From assembly GCA_031276775.1 (NCBI GenBank), contig JAISML010000266.1, positions 1 to 7,578 on the forward strand: 7,578 nt of DNA, given 5' to 3'. The notes below the pieces were generated by a model. That model worked only from the letters and a program-made list of their open reading frames with translations, did no database searches and was not told where the DNA came from. A program made the translations under genes and the position numbers. Within the stretch, counting starts at the first letter, position 1. Each line of letters starts with the position of its first letter. Below, piece after piece: positions 1 through 5,711 of the stretch. Source of the DNA: Eubacteriales Family XIII. Incertae Sedis bacterium. GTDB taxonomy: Bacteria; Bacillota; Clostridia; Peptostreptococcales; Anaerovoracaceae.

Positions 1-1729
1 CCCTGCGCTTGTTCATGTCGCCCATGACGTCGCCCATGTATTCGTCCGGCACGAGGATCTCCACATGCATGACCGGTTCCAAGAGAATCGGCTTCGCCTC
101 CTCCATCCCTTTCTTGAACGCCAACGATGCGGCGATCTTAAAGGCCATTTCGTTGGAATCCACATCGTGATAGGAACCGTCATAGAGCACCGCCTTGATG
201 TTCACGACTTTGGATCCGGACAGAGGTCCTTTCTGCATACTCTCCCGCAGTCCTTTCTCGACCGCCGGAACATAGTTTTTCGGAACGGATCCGCCGAAGA
301 GTTCCTCCGCAAATTCAAATTCTTCCGTCGAAGGGGAAAAACGGATGTGAACGTCGCCGTATTGGCCGGCGCCGCCCGACTGTTTCTTATGTTTCCCCTG
401 CACGTCCGCCGTGCCCTTGATCGTCTCGCGGTACGGAACCTTCGGGTCGATCAGATCCACATCGACGCCGAACCGTTCTTTCAGCTTTGTGGTGATGATG
501 CCGATCTGAATCTCGCCCTGACCGCCCAAAAGCGTCTGCGCCGTTTCCGTGCTGCGCTCCACGGAGAAAGAGGGATCCTCTTCCCTGAGTTTGTTCAGCC
601 CCGTGCCAATCTTTTCCTCCTCGCCTTTCGCCCTGGGTTCCACCGCCATAAACAGCGAGGGCTGCGGATATTCCACGGTCGGGAATTTCACAATGCCGGA
701 TTTGCCGCAAAAGGTATCCCCCGTATGGGCGAACTGCAGCTTCGTGGCGGCAAAGACATCGCCCGCGGCGACAGTGGGCGCTTCGCTCTGCGACTTGCCG
801 CGCAGGAAAAAAATGGAACCCATCTTTTCCGATTTCTGCGCATTCACGTTGTACGCCTCCATGCCCTGCGTGACTTTCCCCGACAGGACTTTCATGATCG
901 TGATCTTGCCGGCGAAAGGGTCGGATATGGTCTTAAACACGAAAGCGGCAAAGGGTCCTTCCGGATCGCAGACGACCGTTATCCCCTCATCCCTGTCGTT
1001 TGCCGCCGCGTAGGGTGGATGCTCGGTCGGCGCGGGTACGTATTTGATCAAAGTATCGAGCAATTCTTTGACGCCCTCCCCTTTCACCGCGGAAGAGGTT
1101 AGGATCGGCACGATGTCTCCGGCCGCAATGCCGGCGGCCAAACCCCTGTTGAATTCTTCGTCGGTGAAAGCCTCACCCCCGAAAAATTTCTCCAGGAGTT
1201 CCTCGTCACTCTCGGCCACCGCTTCGTTCAGCGCATCCCTGTCGTCCAAAGCGGCCACCGAAGTTCCGAACTTGGATTTCAAATCCGCGATCACGCGGTC
1301 GACGTCCACATTCTCCTTGTCGACCTTGTTGATGAGAAAAAACTTGGGCAAACCGTTCTGCCTGCAGGCATTCCATGCTTTTTCCGTACCGACCTGCACG
1401 CCGGCGGAAGCGTCCACGACGATGACGGCGGCTTCGGCGGCTCTGACGGAGGAACAGACCTCTCCGACAAAGTCAAAAAAACCCGGGGTGTCCAAAAAGT
1501 TGATCTTATGCTGCTTGTATTCCGCAGGGACGACGGATGTGGAGATAGAGTAACCCTTTTCCGTTTCCGTCTTTTCGTAATCGGAAACGGTGTTGCCATC
1601 CTCGATCCGACCCATCCTGCCGATGGCGCCGGTCGCCGCCAAAGCCGCTTCGGTCACCGTGGTTTTTCCGCTGCCTCCATGTCCGAGAAGCACCACATTT
1701 CTGATCTGATCGCTGCTGTAACCTTTCAT
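1..1729 (-). CDS. EF-G-like translational GTPase, 3' end cut by window edge
   Basis: A partial frame of 576 complete codons runs from ATG at 1729 off the left edge; full-length relatives are about 690 residues, so roughly the last 110 to 120 are missing. Seen directly: P-loop GHGGSGKTT (residues 16-24), G3 DTPG (80-83), G4 NKVD (135-138), a G5-like SSAVKG (212-217), then EF-G domain II, III and IV signatures, including GGQGEIQ (402-408) and SGGAGQYGDV (451-460). The protein matches the EF-G-like (second EF-G) group of Clostridia rather than the main FusA. The position of the usual catalytic His after DTPG is Phe84, and the switch I Thr is Ser61. Upstream the sequence TAAAGGTAGGG precedes the ATG as a ribosome-binding site, and an in-frame TAA lies further upstream, so the start is well supported. 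Ribosome binding and GTP hydrolysis are inferred from the family; its exact cellular job is not established. It is the last visible gene of the putative operon. Confidence 0.93.
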   Translation of the reverse strand, partial: MKGYSSDQIRNVVLLGHGGSGKTTVTEAALAATGAIGRMGRIEDGNTVSDYEKTETEKGYSISTSVVPAEYKQHKINFLDTPGFFDFVGEVCSSVRAAEAAVIVVDASAGVQVGTEKAWNACRQNGLPKFFLINKVDKENVDVDRVIADLKSKFGTSVAALDDRDALNEAVAESDEELLEKFFGGEAFTDEEFNRGLAAGIAAGDIVPILTSSAVKGEGVKELLDTLIKYVPAPTEHPPYAAANDRDEGITVVCDPEGPFAAFVFKTISDPFAGKITIMKVLSGKVTQGMEAYNVNAQKSEKMGSIFFLRGKSQSEAPTVAAGDVFAATKLQFAHTGDTFCGKSGIVKFPTVEYPQPSLFMAVEPRAKGEEEKIGTGLNKLREEDPSFSVERSTETAQTLLGGQGEIQIGIITTKLKERFGVDVDLIDPKVPYRETIKGTADVQGKHKKQSGGAGQYGDVHIRFSPSTEEFEFAEELFGGSVPKNYVPAVEKGLRESMQKGPLSGSKVVNIKAVLYDGSYHDVDSNEMAFKIAASLAFKKGMEEAKPILLEPVMHVEILVPDEYMGDVMGDMNKRR

Positions 1730-1814
1730 CCTGTTTCCCTACCTTTACTCGCTGAGATGTACCGTTAACCGTCCTTGCGTCCGTTCCGAAATTGCGGCGC
1801 GCCGCCTCATCGCG
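1730..1814 (-). other. oadG-like to EF-G-like gene spacer with GC palindrome
   Basis: This 85-base spacer contains a perfect 12-base palindrome, GCGGCGCGCCGC, at 1794-1805, nine bases after the oadG-like stop codon. It can fold only into a short hairpin and has no following T-run, so it is not a convincing terminator. The EF-G-like gene's ribosome-binding site occupies the low-coordinate end. No promoter match was recognised, which is compatible with read-through transcription from the upstream genes. Confidence 0.5.
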
Positions 1815-1946
1815 TCAAGACGGTTTGCCGTAACGTTTTGAAAACATGAGCATGAGCTTTGTCAACACGTAAAAGATGATCAGCACCGCAAAAACGCCGG
1901 CCAACCCCATGAACATAACCACAAATCCCTGCGTGATGAGCGACAA
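1815..1946 (-). CDS. Small Na+-translocating decarboxylase gamma-like subunit (43 aa, TTG start)
   Basis: This 43-residue frame begins at TTG (1944-1946) and ends at TGA (1815-1817). A strong Shine-Dalgarno sequence, GGGGAGG, ends eight bases before the TTG, which decided the start; no ATG occurs in frame before residue 11. The protein starts MSLITQGFVVMFMGLAG, continues as one hydrophobic helix to about residue 29, and ends in a short basic tail (KLMLMFSKRYGKPS). This is the pattern of OadG/MmdD-type gamma subunits: an N-terminal QGxxVMxxGxxxVF helix that anchors and assembles the membrane decarboxylase. It lacks the Pro/Ala linker and zinc-binding C-terminus of classical OadG, so it is near-minimal. 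It follows the oadB-like gene by 118 bases, which supports the assignment. A longer frame on the same strand (1807-2043) overlaps it and encodes nothing recognisable. The family call is firm in kind, but the substrate of the complex is unknown. Confidence 0.75.
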   Translation of the reverse strand: MSLITQGFVVMFMGLAGVFAVLIIFYVLTKLMLMFSKRYGKPS

Positions 1947-2026
1947 TCGCAATCCCTCCCCGAAAAACCTTTCGCCGAACCGGATGAACCGGAACGTTCC
2001 AATCCAAATCCCGACAATCTTCTTGC

Positions 2027-2057
2027 GGGAAACGCTGATTCACACTCAGTGTTTCCC
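2027..2057 (-). other. Stem-loop between the oadB-like and oadG-like genes
   Basis: On the minus-strand transcript the arms GGGAAAC (2057-2051) and GTTTCCC (2033-2027) pair perfectly. Inside, CTGA (2049-2046) pairs with TCAG (2038-2035) after a single A.C mismatch, closing a 7-base loop. The structure starts about 8 bases after the oadB-like stop codon. It is not followed by a T-run, so it is not a standard intrinsic terminator. A role in mRNA processing, stability or setting the ratio of beta to gamma subunit is possible but inferred. Confidence 0.55.
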
Positions 2058-2064
2058 TATTATT

Positions 2065-3210
2065 TTACCCCAACATAATGATGGGTACAAGAGCCAATAC
2101 AAGGCTTCCGGCCACGACCGAACCCAATTGCCCGGCCACATTCGCGCTCATCGCCTGCATGAGGATGAAATTGCCGGGATCCTCTTTCGCCGCCATGCGC
2201 TGCACGACCCTTCCCGACATGGGAAAGGCGGAAATGCCCGACGCGCCGATCATCGGATTGACTTTCTTCCCGGCAGGCAGGAAGAGATTGATCAGCTTTG
2301 CGAAAAGGACGCCGCCCGCAGTGTCGAAGACAAAAGCCACAAGTCCCATACCGAGGATCATGAGCGTCCTGACGTCCAAGAACGCCTCGGCCGTCATCGT
2401 GGATCCGATGGTGATGCCGAGCAGGAGCGTGACCAAATTGGCCAGTTCGTTCTGCGCCGAAAGGGAAAGGCGTTCCAACACGCCGCAGACCCGCACCAAA
2501 TTGCCGAACATGAGCGCGCCGATCAGAGCCACGCTCATCGGGGCGAGAATGCCCGCGACCAAGGTGATGACGATGGGGAACAAGATCTCGACGACCCCGG
2601 GGATCGCCGTTTCCGCGTATTTCATGCGGATCAACCGCTCTTTCTTCGTCGTGAGCGCCCGGATGACCGGCGGTTGGATGAGCGGAACAAGCGACATATA
2701 CGAGTAGGCGGCCACGGAGATGGGACCCAAATAGTTTTGCGCGAACTTGCTTGCGACAAATATGGATGTCGGTCCGTCCGCCGCGCCGATGATGCCGACG
2801 GCGGCCGCTTCCTTGAGATCAAACTGTCCGGTGGCCAAGGCGAACATCATGGTGAAAAATATGCCGAACTGGGCCGCCGCGCCGAAGAAGAGCATGAAAG
2901 GGTTCTGGAGGAGTGGCTTGAAGTCTATCATGGCGCCCACGGCGATGAAGATCAGCACGGGGAACAACTCGGTGACAATGCCCGCATTGTAGAGTATTTT
3001 CAAAAAGCCCGGCTCTCCGTCGAAGCTCAGTGCGGAGGAGAGCGGTATGTTGACGAGGATCGCGCCGAACCCGATGGGAAGCAGCAGCATCGGTTCATAT
3101 TCGTAACGGATGGCGAGAAAGATGAGTACGCCGCCGATCACGAACATGATGAGGTTCCCTGCCGTGAGTCCCAATACGCCGCTGCCGATTTCCCTTACAA
3201 GTTCATTCAT
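2065..3210 (-). CDS. Na+-translocating carboxylic acid decarboxylase beta subunit (OadB/GcdB/MmdB family)
   Basis: The 381-residue integral membrane protein has length and sequence typical of the family. The beta subunit couples decarboxylation of carboxybiotin to export of Na+ across the cytoplasmic membrane. Hydrophobic segments run through the whole chain. The key residues described for Klebsiella OadB all appear with the right spacing: Asp145 in AADGPTS (equivalent to D203), Tyr171 (Y229, 26 residues later), and Asn318, Gly322, Ser327 and Arg334 in the NPMIGASGISAFPMSGR region (N373, G377, S382, R389). The protein therefore looks active. The substrate (oxaloacetate, glutaconyl-CoA or methylmalonyl-CoA) cannot be told from the beta subunit. 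No alpha (carboxyltransferase) or biotin-carrier gene is in the window, so the partners must be encoded elsewhere. The ATG at 3208-3210 is the only reasonable start because an in-frame TGA lies just upstream. Its own ribosome-binding site is poorly spaced, and a tiny ORF overlaps the start, which suggests translational coupling. Confidence 0.95.
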   Translation of the reverse strand: MNELVREIGSGVLGLTAGNLIMFVIGGVLIFLAIRYEYEPMLLLPIGFGAILVNIPLSSALSFDGEPGFLKILYNAGIVTELFPVLIFIAVGAMIDFKPLLQNPFMLFFGAAAQFGIFFTMMFALATGQFDLKEAAAVGIIGAADGPTSIFVASKFAQNYLGPISVAAYSYMSLVPLIQPPVIRALTTKKERLIRMKYAETAIPGVVEILFPIVITLVAGILAPMSVALIGALMFGNLVRVCGVLERLSLSAQNELANLVTLLLGITIGSTMTAEAFLDVRTLMILGMGLVAFVFDTAGGVLFAKLINLFLPAGKKVNPMIGASGISAFPMSGRVVQRMAAKEDPGNFILMQAMSANVAGQLGSVVAGSLVLALVPIIMLG

Positions 3211-3229
3211 GATCCGTCATTCCCCCCAT
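3203..3229 (-). other. Possible 8-codon leader ORF overlapping the oadB-like start
   Basis: ATG at 3227-3229 opens an 8-codon frame (MGGMTDHE) whose TGA (3203-3205) lies just inside the oadB-like gene, whose ATG is at 3208-3210. A good ribosome-binding site, AAAGGAAAG (core AGGA at 3237-3240), is spaced seven bases from this ATG, better than anything directly in front of the oadB-like ATG. A ribosome finishing the short ORF would stop on top of the gene's start codon. Translational coupling is an inference; the frame is too short to be sure it is translated. Confidence 0.3.
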
Positions 3230-3259
3230 CAGACTTTCCTTTTGTCCGCACGCGCCACA

Positions 3260-4798
3260 TCAATCCTCCACAGGCTTCATCGTGGGAAACAGGATGATGT
3301 CCCGTATCGAAGGCGAGTCGGTGATGAGGGTGATCACGCGATCGACGCCGACGCCCAAACCGCCGGTGGGCGGCAGTCCCACTTCGAGGGCATTCACAAA
3401 ATCCTCGTCCATCGGATGCGCTTCTTCGTCTCCGGCTTCCAACATCTCCTGCTGTTCCTTAAACCGCCGGTACTGATCGATCGGATCGTTCAGTTCGGAA
3501 AAGCCGTTGGCGACTTCCCACGTATTGATATACGCCTCAAACCTCCTTGTGTTGCGCGGATCCGCAGGATCTCTCTTGGCCAGGGGGCTGATGTCCACCG
3601 GATGCCCCGTGATGAAGATGGGGCCCGTCAAATATTGTTCACAGTACGCTTCAAACAGCTCCGCGATCACAAGTCCCCGCGTCAGCGTCTCCCAATCCTC
3701 CAACCCGTATTTTTTGGCGACTTCCCGCGCCTCCCCGTCCGTTCCGATCGTGTCGAAATCGACGCCGACCCATTTCTTCACCGCGTCCTGCATGGAAAGC
3801 CTGTCCCACGGGGGCGTGAGGTCAAAGACGTTGCCTTGGTACGTGATCGTCATGCTGCCCAAAACCGTTTCCGCAGCCTTGGAAACGATGTTCTCCGTAA
3901 TGCGCATGACGTCCTCCATCCGACCGTACGCCTGGTAGAGTTCCATGGAGGTGTACTCGGGATTGTGGTTGCGATCCATCCCCTCGTTCCGAAACATTTT
4001 CCCCATCTCGTACACCCTGTCCAAACCGCCGACCGTAAGCCGTTTCAGGTACAGTTCGTTGGATATTCTGAGCTTCATGTCTATGTCCAGGGCGTTGTGG
4101 TGCGTCGTGAAAGGCCGCGCGTTGGCGCCGCCGGCGATGAGCGTCAAAATGGGCGTGTCGACTTCCAGAAATCCCTCATCCTCCTCCAAATAACGTCTGA
4201 TCTCCTTGATGATCTTCGCCCGTTTGATGAACGTTTCCTTCACATCGGGATTCATGATCAGATCCACATACCTCCGGCGATAGCGCATCTCCGTATCCTT
4301 GAGTCCCTGCCATTTGTTGGGAAGTATCTGAAGGCTCTTTGTGAGAAGGACGATCCTCGCGGCTTTTACGGACACTTCCCCGTGCCGCGTCCTGAACACG
4401 GAACCTTCCACGCCTATGATGTCCCCGATGTCGTATGTGAGGAAGATATCGTATTCCTCCGGCGTGATCGCGTCCCGGCGCGCGTAGATCTGAATCTTGC
4501 CGCGATAGTCCCGGATATCCACAAAAGACGCTTTCCCCATATGGCGGAATGCCATGATGCGCCCCGCGACGGAAACGTCCGTACCGTCCATCTCATCAAA
4601 ACGCTCCCGGATGTCCTCGCTGTACGCGCCCACGTCCCAATGCTCGTTGAGATACGGATTGCGTCCCATCTCTTGCAGTTTTTTCAGTTTCCCGCGCCGG
4701 ATCAGCCTCATCTCGTTCAGCTGATCGGACGTCAACTCCCCGTCCGCCGCCGCATCGGCGCCGGGGGCGCCCCCGTTCCTGATATCGTCCTCGCCCAT
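3260..4798 (-). CDS. lysS: Lysyl-tRNA synthetase, class II
   Basis: This 512-residue cytoplasmic enzyme charges tRNA-Lys with lysine using ATP. Seen in sequence: an N-terminal OB-fold anticodon-binding domain (about residues 73-155, with VSVAGRIMAFRHMGKASF), then the class II catalytic core with motif 1 around 190-217, motif 2 with FRNEG and HNPEYTSMELY (about 269-288), and motif 3 with GLGVGVDR (480-487) followed by RDIILFPTMKP near the C-terminus. IAGGANARPF and LYLKRLTVGG are typical LysRS segments. The length matches bacterial LysRS. I chose ATG at 4798 because GGAGAAGG lies directly upstream. The frame stays open back through GTG at 4873 as far as the greA stop, but that extension (13-residue repeats rich in Arg and Gly) is unlike LysRS N-termini. 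The gene lies 123 bases after greA, a common adjacency in Bacillota, and 49 bases before the oadB-like gene. No T-box or riboswitch was recognised upstream. Confidence 0.97.
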   Translation of the reverse strand: MGEDDIRNGGAPGADAAADGELTSDQLNEMRLIRRGKLKKLQEMGRNPYLNEHWDVGAYSEDIRERFDEMDGTDVSVAGRIMAFRHMGKASFVDIRDYRGKIQIYARRDAITPEEYDIFLTYDIGDIIGVEGSVFRTRHGEVSVKAARIVLLTKSLQILPNKWQGLKDTEMRYRRRYVDLIMNPDVKETFIKRAKIIKEIRRYLEEDEGFLEVDTPILTLIAGGANARPFTTHHNALDIDMKLRISNELYLKRLTVGGLDRVYEMGKMFRNEGMDRNHNPEYTSMELYQAYGRMEDVMRITENIVSKAAETVLGSMTITYQGNVFDLTPPWDRLSMQDAVKKWVGVDFDTIGTDGEAREVAKKYGLEDWETLTRGLVIAELFEAYCEQYLTGPIFITGHPVDISPLAKRDPADPRNTRRFEAYINTWEVANGFSELNDPIDQYRRFKEQQEMLEAGDEEAHPMDEDFVNALEVGLPPTGGLGVGVDRVITLITDSPSIRDIILFPTMKPVED

Positions 4799-4816
4799 AC
4801 CCTTCTCCCATCTCCG

Positions 4817-4894
4817 TTGTCCGGAAATCCGTACCGTCCGCCGATCCGCATTGCCTTGCCCGGCGATCCCCACCGTCCGCCGATCCGAATTGCC
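4817..4894 (-). repeat. Two-copy 39-bp imperfect tandem repeat between greA and lysS
   Basis: Two adjacent 39-base units, at 4856-4894 and 4817-4855, agree at about 33 of 39 positions by eye, with the first 23 bases differing at only one position. The repeat fills most of the 123-base greA-lysS spacer. Because 39 is a multiple of three, it reads in the lysS frame as two 13-residue copies (GNSDRRTVGIAGQ and GNADRRTVRISGQ). That conceptual peptide is probably not translated, since the favoured lysS start lies downstream. No function is evident. Confidence 0.8.
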
Positions 4895-4921
4895 CGTCGG
4901 ACCGCATCGTCGGCCGGTCTG

Positions 4922-5392
4922 TCACCCGATCGAAAGAATCTCGTATTTCACCGATCCGTCGGGAACCTGCACCGTCACTTTTTCCTTGACTTTCTTCCCA
5001 AGCAGTGCGGAACCCACCAAACTTTCATTCGAGATCCGGCCCTCAAACGGATCCGCTTCCGCAGAGCCGACGATGATGTAGTCATGCTCTTCCTTGGTTT
5101 TGAAATTTTTCACTTTCACTTTGACGCCCAAGCTCACAACATCGAATTTGATGGACTTCTCGTCGATGATCTTCGCGTTTTTTATGATGTTTTCCAGCTT
5201 GACGATCCGTTCTTCCAGTGCGGCCTGTTCGTTCTTCGCGGAATCGTATTCGGAATTTTCGGAGATGTCTCCGTAAGACACCGCCTCCCGCAACCGTTCG
5301 GCAATTTCATGCCGTTTGACCGTGATCAATTCCTCCAATTCGGCCACCTTGCCGTCATAGCCTTCCTGCGTAAGCAGTATTTCCTCACCCAT
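4922..5392 (-). CDS. greA: Transcription elongation factor GreA
   Basis: This 156-residue protein matches the usual GreA length of about 158. GreA enters the secondary channel of RNA polymerase and stimulates cleavage of backtracked transcripts. The N-terminal part (to about residue 75) is the antiparallel coiled coil, and its tip carries YGDISENSEYDSAKNEQ, with the acidic catalytic residues Asp42 and Glu45. The C-terminal part is the FKBP-like domain, with YIIVGSAEADP and the conserved ending GRISNESLVGSALLGKK. The start at ATG 5392 is supported by GGAGG at 5398-5402, five bases upstream. A TTG at 5416 would add eight residues, but it lies ahead of this ribosome-binding site. The gene is first in the putative greA-lysS-oadB-oadG-EF-G-like operon, with promoters about 80 to 150 bases upstream. 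Its TGA is in the same frame as lysS. Confidence 0.97.
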   Translation of the reverse strand: MGEEILLTQEGYDGKVAELEELITVKRHEIAERLREAVSYGDISENSEYDSAKNEQAALEERIVKLENIIKNAKIIDEKSIKFDVVSLGVKVKVKNFKTKEEHDYIIVGSAEADPFEGRISNESLVGSALLGKKVKEKVTVQVPDGSVKYEILSIG

Positions 5393-5397
5393 CTTTG

Positions 5398-5402
5398 CCT
5401 CC
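5398..5402 (-). promoter_or_regulatory. greA ribosome-binding site
   Basis: The sequence GGAGG is complementary to the 16S rRNA tail and sits five bases before ATG 5392. It decides that start over the upstream in-frame TTG at 5416. Confidence 0.85.
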
Positions 5403-5416
5403 GTTGCGCGTCTCAA

Positions 5417-5436
5417 ATCCGACGCGAACGCCGGAT
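5417..5436 (-). other. RNA hairpin with TTCG loop in the greA leader
   Basis: In the minus-strand transcript, ATCCGGCG (5436-5429) pairs with CGTCGGAT (5424-5417) over eight positions, one a G-U wobble, around a TTCG tetraloop. Two further G-U pairs could extend it. It ends 14 bases before the greA Shine-Dalgarno sequence and has no T-run, so it is a leader structure rather than a terminator. A role in mRNA stability or ribosome access is possible. Confidence 0.6.
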
Positions 5437-5461
5437 CCTCCCGAAATATTCCTTTACACTC

Positions 5462-5482
5462 TTATACCGAATTTATACCGAA
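5462..5482 (-). repeat. Tandem 10-base repeat in the greA promoter region
   Basis: On the minus strand TTCGGTATAA occurs twice with an 11-base period (5473-5482 and 5462-5471). The 11-base period puts the copies on the same face of the helix. The first copy overlaps the -10 box of the candidate second promoter. It could be a regulator site or chance. Confidence 0.6.
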
Positions 5483-5500
5483 ATCCCGGCTGTTTTCCAA
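5472..5500 (-). promoter_or_regulatory. Candidate second promoter for greA operon (P2)
   Basis: TTGGAA (5500-5495, four of six matches to the -35 consensus) is followed after exactly 17 bases by TATAAA (5477-5472, five of six matches to the -10 consensus). A start site would fall near 5465, giving a leader of about 70 bases before greA. It lies downstream of the stronger promoter P1, so the pair could act as tandem promoters. Confidence 0.4.
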
Positions 5501-5517
5501 TGATCGGTACGCGCAAC

Positions 5518-5546
5518 ATTATAAAGGAAACAGGAGGAAAAGTCAA
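5518..5546 (-). promoter_or_regulatory. Strong sigma-A-type promoter for greA operon (P1)
   Basis: TTGACT (5546-5541, five of six) and a perfect TATAAT (5523-5518) are separated by the optimal 17 bases. Predicted transcription starts near 5511, about 120 bases before the greA ATG. It is the only near-consensus promoter I recognise in the window and probably drives greA, lysS and the genes beyond. An upstream T-tract of seven bases runs into the -35 box. Confidence 0.85.
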
Positions 5547-5617
5547 AAAAACCACAGTGCGCCGCACGCCCCTCTTTTCGCGTGTCCGTAAATGATCGGC
5601 GCCATGTTCGTGAAAAC

Positions 5618-5657
5618 ATCCCCGCATTGAAACAATCGGATCTTGCATCACGGGGAT
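5618..5657 (-). terminator. Weak candidate terminator after the surface protein gene
   Basis: On the minus transcript ATCCCCG (5657-5651) pairs with CGGGGAT (5624-5618), enclosing a large loop of about 26 bases that can itself form a four-pair ATTG/CAAT hairpin. GTTTTC follows. The stem is GC-rich, but the loop is long and the T-run is short and interrupted, so termination would be weak. It is the best terminator-like element between the surface gene and P1. Confidence 0.3.
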
Positions 5658-5711
5658 TTCAAATAACGTTCCGGCTGCATATGGCGTTTTTTTGTTTCCC
5701 CGCCGTGTCCC

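Larger units (their letters stand above)
5393..5711 (-). other. Intergenic region between the surface protein gene and greA
   Basis: These 319 bases carry no convincing gene. They hold promoters P1 and P2, the TTCGGTATAA repeat, the leader hairpin, the greA ribosome-binding site and a weak terminator-like stem, all listed separately. A 65-residue frame at 5454-5651 runs straight through promoter P1 and has no family resemblance. Confidence 0.8.

Noticed and set aside
65..1102. A 345-codon plus-strand frame opposite the EF-G-like gene.
   Set aside because: It is antisense to a conserved GTPase reading frame and has no recognisable features.
1807..2043. A 78-codon minus-strand frame starting with GTG just after the oadB-like gene.
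   Set aside because: Its product is Arg/His-rich and unlike any decarboxylase subunit, while the overlapping frame codes for a clear gamma-like helix behind a strong ribosome-binding site.
1876..3297. A 473-codon plus-strand frame opposite the oadB-like gene, rich in Asp, Glu, His and Arg.
   Set aside because: It is an antisense shadow of a clear membrane protein gene; the charged composition is the mirror of hydrophobic codons.
4799..4873. An upstream GTG start for lysS adding 25 residues.
   Set aside because: The extension consists of the tandem-repeat peptide, is unlike LysRS N-termini, and the ATG at 4798 has its own good ribosome-binding site.
3110..5503. A 797-codon open frame on the plus strand opposite lysS and greA.
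   Set aside because: It lies antisense to two firmly identified genes, is rich in His, Arg, Phe and Pro as expected of a shadow frame in GC-rich DNA, and shows no domain.
5541..5567. A GTGC-GGC-GCAC stem followed by a seven-base T-run upstream of P1, as an intrinsic terminator.
   Set aside because: The stem has only four pairs and is separated from the T-run by five bases; the T-run is better explained as part of the promoter region.
5454..5651. A 65-codon minus-strand frame in the intergenic region.
   Set aside because: It contains promoter P1 inside its body and has no ribosome-binding site or family resemblance that I can see.
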